A stretch of DNA of 64,000 nt from Schnuerera sp. xch1 (GCF_019931165.1 NZ_JAIOUP010000003.1:62001-126000); one strand, 5' to 3'. Positions 7,520-17,050 are shown, counted from the stretch's first letter. Numbers and translations: made by a program. Notes: generated from the letters alone by a model not told the origin.

Positions 7520-8008
7520 TTGGAACCGATAAAAAACATGAACCAAGAGGAAAGATTAAAGTATATGAATATGCTTTTAAAAAGTCAACTTAGTTCAGAA
7601 AAAGATGACTTAGCTAATATATCTAATGCTACAGCAATTGTTATGGCTTGTATAGAAAGGCTTAACTGGGTAGGTTTTTATATAATGAGAGATGATGAAT
7701 TGGTATTGGGACCATTCCAAGGATTGCCTGCTTGTAATAGAATAGAAATAGGCAAAGGGGTGTGTGGTACAGCAATTGAAAGTCAAAAAGTCCGACTAGT
7801 ACATGATGTACATCAATTCCCTGGACATATTGCCTGTGATTCTGCTTCCAATTCTGAATTGGTTATACCTATTATTAAAGAAGATAGAGTGATTGGAGTG
7901 CTTGATTTGGATAGCCCAGAGGTTGGAAGATTTACTGAGCTTGAAAAGGAATATTTTGTCAAATTTGTTGATATATTAAATGAATATATAGAGTGGGATA
8001 ACATTTAA
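7520..8008 (+). CDS. Free methionine-(R)-sulfoxide reductase (GAF domain, fRMsr)
   Basis: A single GAF domain of about 162 residues that reduces free Met-R-sulfoxide, an oxidative-damage repair reaction. All three cysteines of the fRMsr family are present: in GLPACNRIEIGKGVCGTA (C72 and C82) and HIACDSASNSELVIPI (C106). INWVGFY-type core appears as LNWVGFYIM and the end as VIGVLDLDSPEVGRF. The start is uncertain: the longest frame opens with GTG at 7499, but GGTGGTGAG there is itself the likely SD, and TTG at 7520 gives the usual family N-terminus. Spacing to TTG is a little long (12-13 bases). Confidence 0.9.
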   Translation: MEPIKNMNQEERLKYMNMLLKSQLSSEKDDLANISNATAIVMACIERLNWVGFYIMRDDELVLGPFQGLPACNRIEIGKGVCGTAIESQKVRLVHDVHQFPGHIACDSASNSELVIPIIKEDRVIGVLDLDSPEVGRFTELEKEYFVKFVDILNEYIEWDNI

Positions 8009-8158
8009 GATGGCTATAACAGAGATATTCTATGTTTGAGTGACTTTTGATTACCAAAATCTTTTTTGTACAAAAATACAATTTAGTATATCGTATAGAT
8101 ATTCAGTTAAATTAGAAGTAAATAGGACATATATGACTTTATTCATATAAAAAGGGTA

Positions 8159-8186
8159 TTGATTTTTATATTCCTCCTATGATAAT
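8159..8186 (+). promoter_or_regulatory. Promoter of nrdJ
   Basis: TTGATT (8159-8164) and GATAAT (8181-8186) are separated by 16 bp and lie immediately upstream of the first NrdR-box-like site, the usual placing for NrdR repression. Confidence 0.5.
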
Positions 8187-8233
8187 GTAGTATATATAGT
8201 ACATGAAAAAATATTATATACTACATATAGCAT
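8187..8233 (+). promoter_or_regulatory. Tandem NrdR-box-like operators
   Basis: Two 16-bp sites resemble the NrdR consensus ACACWATATATWGTGT: GTAGTATATATAGTAC (8187-8202, 11 of 16) and ATACTACATATAGCAT (8218-8233, 12 of 16). Their starts are 31 bp apart, the three-turn spacing typical of NrdR box pairs, and they lie between the promoter and the ribonucleotide reductase start codon. The match is by eye. Confidence 0.7.
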
Positions 8234-8248
8234 AGGAGGGTTTTTATA

Positions 8249-10378
8249 TTGAAAGTTGAAAAGAGAAATGGTATGATAGTTGATTTCGATGGAGACAAAA
8301 TTGTTAAGGCTGTTAGCAAGGCTATGGCTGAAACAGAAATGGGTATAGATAATGAGTTGGCAAAGCAGATTGCTGACAATGTATTTGATACCTTTAATAA
8401 TGTGGATATAATAAATATAGAAAAAATACAAGACTTTGTAGAAATTGAATTGATGAGAGCAAGACCTGATGTAGCAAAAAAATATATACTGTATAGGGAA
8501 GAAAGAGCTAGGCTTAGAAAACATGGTTGGGAAATGACTGATCTACAAAGGGATATATATGAGAAAAAGTATAGATTTGCAAATGAAAGTTTTGACCAGT
8601 TCCTAACTAGAGTAAGTGGTGGTAATAATTATATAAAGAAAGCAATAAAGGATAAGAAATTTATGCCAGCAGGAAGAATTTTAGCTGGTAGAGGATTAGA
8701 TAAACATGGAAGAAAGATTACATTATCAAATTGTTATGTAATGCCAAAAGTAGACGACAATATTGAATCAATATTTGATACTGCTAAATATATGGCTAGA
8801 ACTTATTCCTATGGTGGAGGAGTAGGGCTTACACTGTCTAAATTAAGACCAAAAGGAGCAAAAGTTAATAACGCTGCTAGTACCACAACAGGAGCAGTTT
8901 CATTTATGGATTTATTTTCTTTAGTGACAGGATTAATAGGGATGAAGGGTAGACGTGGAGCTCTTATGCTCAATTTGGATTGTGATCATCCAGACATTGA
9001 AGATTTTATAGATGTAAAAAATGATTTAAATAAAGTAAATTATGCAAATATATCTGTTAATATCACAGATGAGTTTATGAAAGCCGTTGTAGAAGATAAG
9101 GAATATGAATTGTATTTTAAGGTTGAAGCTACAGGAGAAGAAATTAGGAGAATTATTAGAGCTAGAGATTTATACGGGAAAATAGCTAAAAACAATTGGA
9201 ATATGGCAGAGCCAGGTGTATTATTTACAGATAAGATAAATAGATGGCATCTAATGAGTGAAGATGAAGAATTTGAATTTGCAGGAGTGAATCCTTGTGC
9301 AGAAGAGACATTACCGCCTTTTGGTAGTTGCAATCTTTCATCTATTAATCTAAGTGAATTTGTAAGAAATCCATTTACTAAAGATGCAATATTTGAATTT
9401 GATAGATTTTCTGAAATGGTACGAGAAGGAGTTATATTCTTAAATGAAGTGCTAGATGAAAATATGGAATTACATCCATTGGAACAGCAAAGGAAGATGG
9501 CTAAAGAATTAAGACAGATCGGATTAGGTCTTATGGGTGTGGCAGATATGTTTATTAAGATGGAAATAAGATATGGTAGCAAGGAATCCGTAGATTTGAT
9601 ACATCAAATAGGAGAGGTTTTAATAAACGAAGCTTTAAAGCAATCAGCATTACTTGCAAAAGAAGATGGACCATTTCCTAAATATAATAGGGAAGCAGTG
9701 TTAAAATCACCATTTTTATTATCTAATGCTAATGAAGATGTACTAAAATTAATTAAAAAGTACGGACTTCGAAATAGCCAGCTATTGACTATACCACCTA
9801 CAGGAAGTATATCCACTTTAGTGGGATGTAGCAATGGATTGGAACCAATATTTCAAATATCCTATACGAGAAAGTCTGAATCCTTACATCAAGAGGATAC
9901 CTATTACAAGGTATTTACTCCAATAGTTAAGCAATATATGGACAGAAATAACATTACAAGAGAAGAGGATTTGCCAGATTTCTTTGTAACTACATCCAAT
10001 TTAAATTATGTTGATAGAGTAAATGTACAGGCAACATGGCAACAATATATAGATGCTAGTATATCATCAACGGTTAATGTACCTAATGAATTTACTATTG
10101 AAGAAGTAGAACAATTGTATATATATGCATGGAAGAAAGGATTAAAGGGTATTACGATTTATAGAGATGGATGTGCTAGAGAAGGAATATTGATATCTGA
10201 TAAAGCCAAGATGACTAAAAGAGAAAGAATTGAAAAACTTCAAGAGGAGATAGATGAATTGATAAATGATCAGTTAAAAGAAGATCCAGATAGCTGTCCA
10301 ATGTGTGGAGGTAACATGATTCATAGTGGAGGCTGTTCAGAATGTCAGGACTGTGGATATAGTCCTTGTTCAGTATAA
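8249..10378 (+). CDS. nrdJ: Class II (adenosylcobalamin-dependent) ribonucleoside-diphosphate reductase
   Basis: Makes deoxyribonucleotides using an AdoCbl-generated thiyl radical, independent of oxygen. In the 709 residues: an N-terminal ATP-cone (about 1-90, VEKRNGMIVDFDGDKIVKA), the barrel beginning with FMPAGRILAGRG and LSNCYVMP (redox Cys), NPCAEETLPPFGSCNLSSINL with the radical-site Cys, PPTGSISTLVGCSNGLEP, and a C-terminal Cys-rich tail (CPMCGG...CSECQDCGYSPC), a zinc-ribbon/redox tail typical of NrdJ. No NrdB-type subunit or activase gene is adjacent, as expected for class II. TTG start with SD AGGAGGG. Preceded by NrdR-like boxes, so probably NrdR-repressed. Confidence 0.96.
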   Translation: MKVEKRNGMIVDFDGDKIVKAVSKAMAETEMGIDNELAKQIADNVFDTFNNVDIINIEKIQDFVEIELMRARPDVAKKYILYREERARLRKHGWEMTDLQRDIYEKKYRFANESFDQFLTRVSGGNNYIKKAIKDKKFMPAGRILAGRGLDKHGRKITLSNCYVMPKVDDNIESIFDTAKYMARTYSYGGGVGLTLSKLRPKGAKVNNAASTTTGAVSFMDLFSLVTGLIGMKGRRGALMLNLDCDHPDIEDFIDVKNDLNKVNYANISVNITDEFMKAVVEDKEYELYFKVEATGEEIRRIIRARDLYGKIAKNNWNMAEPGVLFTDKINRWHLMSEDEEFEFAGVNPCAEETLPPFGSCNLSSINLSEFVRNPFTKDAIFEFDRFSEMVREGVIFLNEVLDENMELHPLEQQRKMAKELRQIGLGLMGVADMFIKMEIRYGSKESVDLIHQIGEVLINEALKQSALLAKEDGPFPKYNREAVLKSPFLLSNANEDVLKLIKKYGLRNSQLLTIPPTGSISTLVGCSNGLEPIFQISYTRKSESLHQEDTYYKVFTPIVKQYMDRNNITREEDLPDFFVTTSNLNYVDRVNVQATWQQYIDASISSTVNVPNEFTIEEVEQLYIYAWKKGLKGITIYRDGCAREGILISDKAKMTKRERIEKLQEEIDELINDQLKEDPDSCPMCGGNMIHSGGCSECQDCGYSPCSV

Positions 10379-10398
10379 TAAAATAATGCATGATTAAT

Positions 10399-10428
10399 AG
10401 GGGATGGCTTATATGCCAACCCCTTTTA
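10399..10428 (+). terminator. Terminator after nrdJ
   Basis: Stem AGGGG-a-TGGC / GCCA-a-CCCCT (10399-10408 with 10415-10424) with a 6-base loop, then TTT. Good rho-independent form. Confidence 0.85.
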
Positions 10429-10502
10429 TACTGAGAACTAAAATTCCACTAAATTAAAGAATTATGTTATAATAGCATTAATATACTATTAGGAGTGGCT
10501 AT

Positions 10503-11909
10503 ATGTGTAATTTATCTATAATAGAACAATTACCTAAAATCATTGATGATGGGCAAGTAGAAGCAGAAAGAATACTAAAAAGGTCCTACGTAGAAGCTTT
10601 TACGCACAAGGAAAAGATAATACCTGAGTGTTCATATAATTATGACTGGTTAAATCAATTTTATCAAGGAGATAACCTATTAGCTATTGAAAAATTACTA
10701 AAAAGTGATTATAGGAGCAAATTAGATTTAATATATATAGATCCACCTTTTTTAACAAATGCTAAATATAAGGCAAAGATAGTTGTTAACGATGGAGAAA
10801 ATAAATATACATTGGAACAATTTGCTTATAGTGATGTATGGAAAGATGGATTGCTTTCATATCTTCAGATGCTATATATAAGACTATATCTAATGAGGGA
10901 ATTATTAAGCGCAAGAGGAAGCATATATATCCATTTAGATTATAGAACGGTTCACTATGTGAAGATATTGATGGACCAGATATTTGGAGAAGAAAATTTT
11001 TTAAATGAAATCATATGGTCATACAAATCTGGTGGGGTGAGCAAAAGATATTATTCTAGAAAACATGATACCATATTAGTTTATACTAGAGGCAAGGATT
11101 ATATATTTAATCCTCAATTAGAGAAATCCTACAATAGAGGATTAAAACCATATAGATTTAAAGGGGTTAAGGAATACGAGGATAAGTTGGGATGGTATAC
11201 TTTAGTCAATTTAAAGGATGTATGGCAAATTGATATGGTTGGAAGAACTGCTAAAGAAAGGGTAGATTATGCCACTCAAAAACCTGAAAGATTATTAGAA
11301 AGGATTATACTGACTTCTTCTGATGAGGATTCCATAGTGGCCGATTTCTTTGCCGGAAGTGGAACTACTGGTATAGTAGCAGAAAGACTTAATAGAAGAT
11401 GGATATTAGCAGATAATGGAGATTTATCTGGAGCTATTATCAATAAAAGGCTTGTAAAGAATAGATCTTTACCTTTTATTAATTATAAGTTTCCTGATAA
11501 AGCTATGAGTGGAGGAAAATTGTCCGTAAAAAATATAGAAATAGTTAATGATAAAAAAGGTATTCATGCGTTGAATATAGAATTAGATAAATATAAAATA
11601 GATATAAGTAAAATAAATATTAAAGACAAATTCAAAGATAAAGTAAAATATATATTACAGAAAAAGCCGTTAGCTTTAATAGATTTTATTGGTATAGATA
11701 CAGACTATAATGGATATATTCCAGTATTTAATTGGCAAAACTATAGGAACAACGGCAAACCAATTATCAAGTCTAATATTAGGATTAAAGATATTGATTT
11801 TAAAGAGAGTAGAAAAATATATATCAAGTACATAGATATATTTGGAAATGAAAACTTTAATATTTATCAAATTAATAATGAGAGGGTGGTTTTGTGTCAA
11901 GAAGATTAG
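10503..11909 (+). CDS. Orphan site-specific DNA methyltransferase (beta-class, adenine/N4-cytosine type)
   Basis: A 468-residue amino-methyltransferase. The order of motifs is beta-class: catalytic DLIYIDPPFLTN (motif IV, DPPF, about residues 76-87) precedes the SAM-binding ADFFAGSGTTGIVAERLNRR (motif I, about 280-300), with the target-recognition region between them. It resembles type III Mod/type II N6-adenine enzymes but no restriction gene is near. The C-terminal 120 residues (Lys/Ile-rich) are not recognised. SD AGGAG. It lies between nrdJ and pepD, and its 3' end overlaps pepD by 16 bases, so it is built into a housekeeping operon rather than a mobile island. Likely a solitary, regulatory methylase (inference). 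Confidence 0.88.
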   Translation: MCNLSIIEQLPKIIDDGQVEAERILKRSYVEAFTHKEKIIPECSYNYDWLNQFYQGDNLLAIEKLLKSDYRSKLDLIYIDPPFLTNAKYKAKIVVNDGENKYTLEQFAYSDVWKDGLLSYLQMLYIRLYLMRELLSARGSIYIHLDYRTVHYVKILMDQIFGEENFLNEIIWSYKSGGVSKRYYSRKHDTILVYTRGKDYIFNPQLEKSYNRGLKPYRFKGVKEYEDKLGWYTLVNLKDVWQIDMVGRTAKERVDYATQKPERLLERIILTSSDEDSIVADFFAGSGTTGIVAERLNRRWILADNGDLSGAIINKRLVKNRSLPFINYKFPDKAMSGGKLSVKNIEIVNDKKGIHALNIELDKYKIDISKINIKDKFKDKVKYILQKKPLALIDFIGIDTDYNGYIPVFNWQNYRNNGKPIIKSNIRIKDIDFKESRKIYIKYIDIFGNENFNIYQINNERVVLCQED

Positions 11910-13360
11910 AAAATATAAAGCCAGAGAGGGTATTCTATTATTTTGAAGAGATTTCAAAGATACCCCGTTGTTCTTTTCATGAAGAAAAAATCAGTAATTA
12001 TTTAGCTGAGTTTGGTAAAAGACAAGGACTTGAAACCATACAAGATGAATCATTGAATGTAATAATAAGAAAACCAGGTACTCCTGGATATGAGAATAGT
12101 CCTACTGTAATCTTACAAGGGCATATGGATATGGTTTGTGAAAAGGAAGATTCATATGAACATGATTTTTCAAAAGATCCTCTTGACTTGAAAGTAGAAG
12201 GAGATTTTTTAAGTGCAGAAGGAACTACACTTGGAGCAGATAATGGTATAGCTGTAGCTATGTGTTTAGCCATATTGGAATCCAAGGATATTTCTCATCC
12301 ACCGCTAGAAGTTCTAATTACATCTAATGAAGAATCTGGCATGGATGGTGCAAAAGGATTGGATCCAAAAAATATAAACGGTAAAATTCTTATCAACATT
12401 GATTCAGAAGAAGAAGGAAAGGCATTAGTTAGTTGTGCAGGCGGAGAAAGAGACTTAGTTACTATTCCAATACAATGGCAATCTTTGGATAATAAAGAAG
12501 ACTATATGATGTATTCAATAAAAACATCAGGTCTACAAGGTGGACATTCTGGAATGGAAATCGATAAAGGTAGAGGAAATGCTAATAAAATTATAGCTAG
12601 AGTATTAGCTTTTATTAAGAATGAATGCGATTTTAAATTAGCTAGTATAGAAGGTGGTTCAAAGACCAATGCTATACCAAGAAATGGATTAGCTCTAGTA
12701 GCTCTTCAAAGAGAAGATGAGGAATCATTTTTAAGAGAAGTTAAAAAATTGGAAGGACAGATTCAAAATGAATTAAAGGTAGCAGACCCTGACTTTGAGT
12801 TAGCAGTAGAAAAAGTTAAAAATAAGGTAGAAAAAGTATTTACAGATGATAGTTTCAACAGAGTAATAGCTGCACTAACTCTAATTCCTACTGGAGTGCA
12901 GTCCATGAGTATGGATATGGAAGGATTAGTGGAGAGTTCAAACAATATGGGTATAGTTAAAACTAAGGATGATGCAGTAACGATAGAATCAGCCATAAGG
13001 AGTTCTCACCAATCTTTAAAGGCTAATATATCCATGAAAATTAGGATAATAGCAAATATGGTTAATGGTAAATGGGAAAGTCATGGAGCTTATCCTGCTT
13101 GGGAATTAAAGGAGAAATCTGATATAAGAAATATATTTAAAAAAGTTTATAAAGAACAATTTGGTAAAGAGTTAGAAATAGCAGCTATCCATGCTGGCCT
13201 AGAATGCGGATTGTTTGCAGAAAAATTTGGTGGTGGTATAGATATGATATCATTTGGGCCAAATATGTATGGCGTTCATTCTCCACAAGAAAAGCTTAGC
13301 ATATCATCCACTCAAAGAACTTATGAACTATTATCAAATGTATTAAAGGAAATAAAGTAA
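11894..13360 (+). CDS. pepD: Aminoacyl-histidine dipeptidase / beta-Ala-His dipeptidase (PepD, M20)
   Basis: Cytosolic zinc dipeptidase of 488 residues, the usual length for PepD. Metal ligands and catalytic residues are visible: GHMDMVCEK (His, Asp), TTLGADNGIAVAM (bridging Asp), TSNEESGMDGAKGLD (Glu-Glu), NIDSEEEG (Asp), SGLQGGHSGMEID for the lid domain, and HAGLECGLFAEK with the last ligand region near the end. GTG start behind GAGAGGGTGG. The start lies inside the methyltransferase gene (16-base overlap), implying translational coupling. Together with the M18 aminopeptidase gene downstream it suggests peptide catabolism. Confidence 0.95.
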   Translation: MSRRLENIKPERVFYYFEEISKIPRCSFHEEKISNYLAEFGKRQGLETIQDESLNVIIRKPGTPGYENSPTVILQGHMDMVCEKEDSYEHDFSKDPLDLKVEGDFLSAEGTTLGADNGIAVAMCLAILESKDISHPPLEVLITSNEESGMDGAKGLDPKNINGKILINIDSEEEGKALVSCAGGERDLVTIPIQWQSLDNKEDYMMYSIKTSGLQGGHSGMEIDKGRGNANKIIARVLAFIKNECDFKLASIEGGSKTNAIPRNGLALVALQREDEESFLREVKKLEGQIQNELKVADPDFELAVEKVKNKVEKVFTDDSFNRVIAALTLIPTGVQSMSMDMEGLVESSNNMGIVKTKDDAVTIESAIRSSHQSLKANISMKIRIIANMVNGKWESHGAYPAWELKEKSDIRNIFKKVYKEQFGKELEIAAIHAGLECGLFAEKFGGGIDMISFGPNMYGVHSPQEKLSISSTQRTYELLSNVLKEIK

Positions 13361-13431
13361 TCAAGAATATCTTTTATTAGAAATAAGATAATATAGAGTG
13401 TAGCCTAATAAAAAGAGAGAGGAGAATAATT

Positions 13432-13719
13432 ATGAATAATAGTCATCACCATGACCATGAACATATTAATCTAGTTCTTGAAGATGGCGGAGAAATGGAA
13501 TGTCACGTTTTAGGAACATTTGAAGTTGAAGATAATGAATATATTGCTTTAGTACCTATAGAAGACGAGCAAGTATTTCTATACAGATACGAAGAAGAAG
13601 ATGGAGAAATGGACTTAATAAACATTGAAGACGATGAAGAATTTGAGATAGCATCAGAGGCTTTCTATGCATTATTTGAAGAAGATGAAGAATACGATGA
13701 AGAAGATGATGAAGAATAA
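13432..13719 (+). CDS. DUF1292 family protein
   Basis: A 95-residue very acidic protein. The core (INLVLEDGGEMECHVLGTFEV...YIALVPIEDEQVFLYRY) is the DUF1292 pattern, an unannotated beta-rich domain conserved in Firmicutes, where it often sits near yrzL/ruvX. The N-terminus is His-rich (HHHDHEH, residues 5-11) and the C-terminus is a run of Glu/Asp. The His cluster might bind metal, but nothing proves it. SD AGAGAGGAG. Followed by a good terminator, so it may end the nrdJ-independent unit beginning with the methyltransferase, or be transcribed alone. Confidence 0.9.
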   Translation: MNNSHHHDHEHINLVLEDGGEMECHVLGTFEVEDNEYIALVPIEDEQVFLYRYEEEDGEMDLINIEDDEEFEIASEAFYALFEEDEEYDEEDDEE

Positions 13720-13733
13720 TTATTAATACTTAG

Positions 13734-13777
13734 AGTACTTCAACTATGTACTTAACTATATAGTTGGAGTACTTTTT
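13734..13777 (+). terminator. Terminator after the DUF1292 gene
   Basis: Stem AGTACTTCAACTAT (13734-13747) pairs with ATAGTTGGAGTACT (13760-13773) with one G-U, followed by TTTTT. Confidence 0.9.
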
Positions 13778-13802
13778 ATGAATATACTGAAAGGATGATT
13801 AG

Positions 13803-15104
13803 ATGAGAAAAGAGAAAAAATTTGCAAAAGACTTGATTAATTTCATTGATAATAGCCCTAGTTCATTCCATGCAGTAAAAAAAGCTGAAGATGTTCTTGT
13901 TAAAAGTGGATTTGAAAAATTAGAGCTAAAAGACAAGTGGGATTTAAAAAAAGAAGGCAAATATTATATAATAAAGAATGAATCTGCAATAATAGGTTTT
14001 GTGATAGGAAGAGGAGAAATAGAAGAGGATGGCTTTAGGTTGGTAGGAGCACATACAGATGCACCAACATTTAAAATAAAACCACGTCCTGAGATTGCTG
14101 TAGATGATAAATATCTTAAATTGAATACAGAAGTCTATGGAGGACCCATATTGAGCACTTGGTTTGACAGACCTTTATCTATTGCAGGTAGAGTAAGTAT
14201 AAAGACTGAAAATCCATTGAAACCTAAGCAATTATTAGTGGATATAAAGAATCCAATCACAACAATTCCCAATTTAGCAATACACATGAACAGGAAGGTA
14301 AATGAAGGAGTAAAACTAAATCCGCAAGAGGATACGCTTCCATTGTTATCAGTTATAAATGAAGAATTGGAAAAGGAAAATTTCTTATTGAAATTGATAG
14401 CAGAAAATATTGATGTAGTTGAGAAAGACATTATGGACTTTGAATTGTTTTTATATAATACGGAAAAGGGCTCATTAATAGGTATTGATGAAGAATTCAT
14501 ATCCATTGGAAAATTAGATGATTTAGCTATGGTTCATGCAGGACTACATGGAATTATAGATAGTAAAGTAGCTAATTCTACGAATATATTAGTATGTTTT
14601 GACAATGAGGAAGTAGGTAGTAGAACAAAGCAAGGAGCAGCTAGTCCTATGCTTAAGACTATATTGGAAAGGATTGCAATATCCATGGGTAAAGATAGAG
14701 AAGACTATTATAGGGCACTATCCAATTCGTTTATAATATCAGCAGATATGGCCCATGCTCTACATCCTAATTATAGAGGAAAAAATGATTTAACCAATAA
14801 ACCAATACTAAATGGTGGTCCAGCAATAAAGATAGCAGCAAGTCAGGCATATACCTCCGATAGCATATCAGCATCTATTTATAAGGGAATATGTGAGTCT
14901 GCAGATGTGCCAGTGCAAAAGTTTGTCAATAGATCTGATGAAAAAGGTGGATCTACAATTGGGCCTATATCATCAACTCAGGTGGACATTCCATCAGTAG
15001 ATATAGGTAATCCGATATTGGCTATGCATTCTGTACGAGAATTAGGTGGCGTATTAGATCATTATTATGTATATAAATCCTTTAAAAGATTTTATGAAAT
15101 ATAG
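13803..15104 (+). CDS. M18 family aminopeptidase
   Basis: A 433-residue zinc aminopeptidase of the M18 (aspartyl aminopeptidase, ApeB/PepC-type) family, removing N-terminal residues from peptides in the cytoplasm. Metal and catalytic motifs: GAHTDAPTFKIKP (His/Asp), TWFDRPL (the family's invariant segment), FDNEEVGSRTKQGA (Glu-Glu), SADMAHALHPNY (Asp, His) and the late MHSVRELGG (His). Length is normal. SD AAAGGATG before the ATG. Upstream terminator separates it from DUF1292. Followed after 27 bases by the HAD gene, so likely one transcript with it. Confidence 0.94.
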   Translation: MRKEKKFAKDLINFIDNSPSSFHAVKKAEDVLVKSGFEKLELKDKWDLKKEGKYYIIKNESAIIGFVIGRGEIEEDGFRLVGAHTDAPTFKIKPRPEIAVDDKYLKLNTEVYGGPILSTWFDRPLSIAGRVSIKTENPLKPKQLLVDIKNPITTIPNLAIHMNRKVNEGVKLNPQEDTLPLLSVINEELEKENFLLKLIAENIDVVEKDIMDFELFLYNTEKGSLIGIDEEFISIGKLDDLAMVHAGLHGIIDSKVANSTNILVCFDNEEVGSRTKQGAASPMLKTILERIAISMGKDREDYYRALSNSFIISADMAHALHPNYRGKNDLTNKPILNGGPAIKIAASQAYTSDSISASIYKGICESADVPVQKFVNRSDEKGGSTIGPISSTQVDIPSVDIGNPILAMHSVRELGGVLDHYYVYKSFKRFYEI

Positions 15105-15131
15105 ACATGTTCTCAGAGGTGAATATATTTA

Positions 15132-15965
15132 ATGTATAAATTAATAGCTATTGACTTAGATGGCACATTATTAGACGATGATAAAAAAATTCCTATAGAA
15201 AATTTAACAGTATTGAGACAATTAATTGATAAAGGGTATAAAGTAGTTATAGCTACTGGTAGAAGATATTGGGAAGCTAAAAATTTTATAAATATAATCA
15301 ACAGACCTATTATTATTTTGGCCAACAATGGCAATGTAGTTAGAAATACCGAAGATGATAGAATGATAATTACGAAGTATCTAAATGTAGAGAACTTTAA
15401 AACCTTGATAGCTGAAAGCAAAAAATTGGGACTATATCCTATAATTCATGTAGATGATTATGAGAATGGCATTGACTTATTGGTGGAAATGGATAAGGCT
15501 CATAGAATGTATCATAATTATATATCCAAATCTGAGGAAAGATGCAAGGAAGTCGAAGACTATCTAGAAATGACAGAGGATAAGATACTAGCAGTAGTAT
15601 ATGCGGGAGATAAAAAGGATATGGAAAGTTTTCATCTTTACATAAATGAACGGTATCCTAACACATATAGCTCGCACATAATGGAAAATATTAGAATAGC
15701 AGAAGCCATGCTTGAGATAATGAACCCGTTGGGGACTAAGTGGCAAACACTATCTGAATATGCAAAAAGAAAAGGGATTCTTAAATCTGAAATTATAGCT
15801 ATAGGTGATGATAATAACGATGCAGAGATGGTAAAAAATGCAGGATGTGGTATAGCTATGAAAAATGCAAGTAAAAGTGTTAAAAGAGTAGCAGACTTTA
15901 TTACTGAAAAGGATAATAATGAAGCGGGTGTGGCTTTTGAATTAAAAAAGATATTAAAAGTATAG
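15132..15965 (+). CDS. Cof-type HAD-IIB family hydrolase
   Basis: A 277-residue cytosolic sugar-phosphate or nucleotide phosphatase-like protein of the Cof subfamily. Motif I IAIDLDGTLLDDD (residues 5-17) carries the nucleophile Asp, motif II is VVIATGR (Thr), motif III Lys and motif IV AIGDDNNDAEMVKNAG near 218-233, followed by GIAMKNA. The central cap (about 85-190) is of the C2B type. Substrate cannot be told from sequence; many Cof proteins dephosphorylate sugar phosphates or FMN. SD is weak (AGAGGTG). Lies between the M18 peptidase and a radical SAM gene. Confidence 0.93.
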   Translation: MYKLIAIDLDGTLLDDDKKIPIENLTVLRQLIDKGYKVVIATGRRYWEAKNFINIINRPIIILANNGNVVRNTEDDRMIITKYLNVENFKTLIAESKKLGLYPIIHVDDYENGIDLLVEMDKAHRMYHNYISKSEERCKEVEDYLEMTEDKILAVVYAGDKKDMESFHLYINERYPNTYSSHIMENIRIAEAMLEIMNPLGTKWQTLSEYAKRKGILKSEIIAIGDDNNDAEMVKNAGCGIAMKNASKSVKRVADFITEKDNNEAGVAFELKKILKV

Positions 15966-16015
15966 ATATACATTATTAAAAATCAGAGGAATGCACCAAC
16001 AGAAAAGGTGATAAG

Positions 16016-16972
16016 ATGGATATAGCAGTATACAATGTTTATTCAAAATACTTAAAAGAAAGGTTTGGCGAAAAGGTATATAAGCTTCCAATCAATTTAC
16101 CACTTACTTGTCCCAATAGAGATGGATGTGTGGGAACTGGTGGATGTATATTTTGTGGTGAAGAGGGGGGTTCCTTTGAGAATCTTTCTCATGCCCTTTC
16201 TGTAAGGGAACAGGTAAAAAGAAATAAAGAATATATAAGTGAAAGATATAAAGCTAATAAATTTATTTCCTATTTTCAAAATTTCACTAATACCTATTTA
16301 CCATTGGATGATTTTAAAAAGTATGTAGAAGAATCCATAGTAGATGGGATAGTAGGTATATCTATATCTACAAGACCAGATTGTGTAAATGATAACTATC
16401 TTAAATACCTTTCCGATATAAAGAATAGATATGATTTGGAAATAACCATAGAATTAGGATTGCAGACTGTAAATTATCATTCACTAAAGAAGATCAATAG
16501 AGGCCATTCGTTAGCAGAATTTATTGATGCGGTCATTAGAAATAAACGATACAGTATAAGAACATGTGCGCATCTGATTTTAAACCTTCCATGGGATGAT
16601 ATGACAGATGTTATTGAAAACGCCAAGATACTATCTGCTTTAAATGTAGAGGAAGTCAAATTGCATGCTTTATATGTGGTAGATGGAACTGAATTAGGAA
16701 GAATGTACAAAGAAGGAGAAGTTTCTCTAATTTCGAAAGATGAATATAAGGAAAGAGTAATCACATTCTTGGAATATCTAGATGAAGATATAATAGTGCA
16801 AAGAATTATAGGTAGAGCTCCAAAGGAAAATACTCTATTCGTTAATTGGAATGAAAGTTGGTGGAAGATAAGAGACGAAATAGTTGAAGATATGAGAAAC
16901 AGGAAAATAAAGCAAGGTAAGAAGTTCCAATACTTGAATGGAAAGGCTATAAAGAAATTACAAAAATTCTAA
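16016..16972 (+). CDS. TIGR01212-type (YhcC/YtqA) radical SAM protein
   Basis: A 318-residue radical SAM protein. The cluster-binding cysteines lie in PNRDGCVGTGGCIFCGEEGG (about residues 31-50) with the family spacing C-x5-C-x2-C rather than CxxxCxxC. Other landmarks: YFQNFTNTYLP (family hallmark), VGISISTRPDCV, LELGLQ-like IELGLQTVN, and the C-terminal WNESWWKIRDEI. The product of this conserved family is not established; sequence places it near Elp3-like and tRNA-modifying radical SAM proteins. SD AAAAGGTG. Continuation of the peptidase-HAD unit is possible, 50 bases downstream. Confidence 0.92.
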   Translation: MDIAVYNVYSKYLKERFGEKVYKLPINLPLTCPNRDGCVGTGGCIFCGEEGGSFENLSHALSVREQVKRNKEYISERYKANKFISYFQNFTNTYLPLDDFKKYVEESIVDGIVGISISTRPDCVNDNYLKYLSDIKNRYDLEITIELGLQTVNYHSLKKINRGHSLAEFIDAVIRNKRYSIRTCAHLILNLPWDDMTDVIENAKILSALNVEEVKLHALYVVDGTELGRMYKEGEVSLISKDEYKERVITFLEYLDEDIIVQRIIGRAPKENTLFVNWNESWWKIRDEIVEDMRNRKIKQGKKFQYLNGKAIKKLQKF

Positions 16973-17050
16973 ATAATTTGATAAAAAATAAAGGAAAATG
17001 AAAAATAATGTAGAATATTATATTAAGAATGATAAAGGGGGATGATAAAT

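Noticed and set aside
9040-9582. A 180-codon minus-strand ORF inside nrdJ
   Set aside because: Antisense to a fully motif-supported reductase; no SD.
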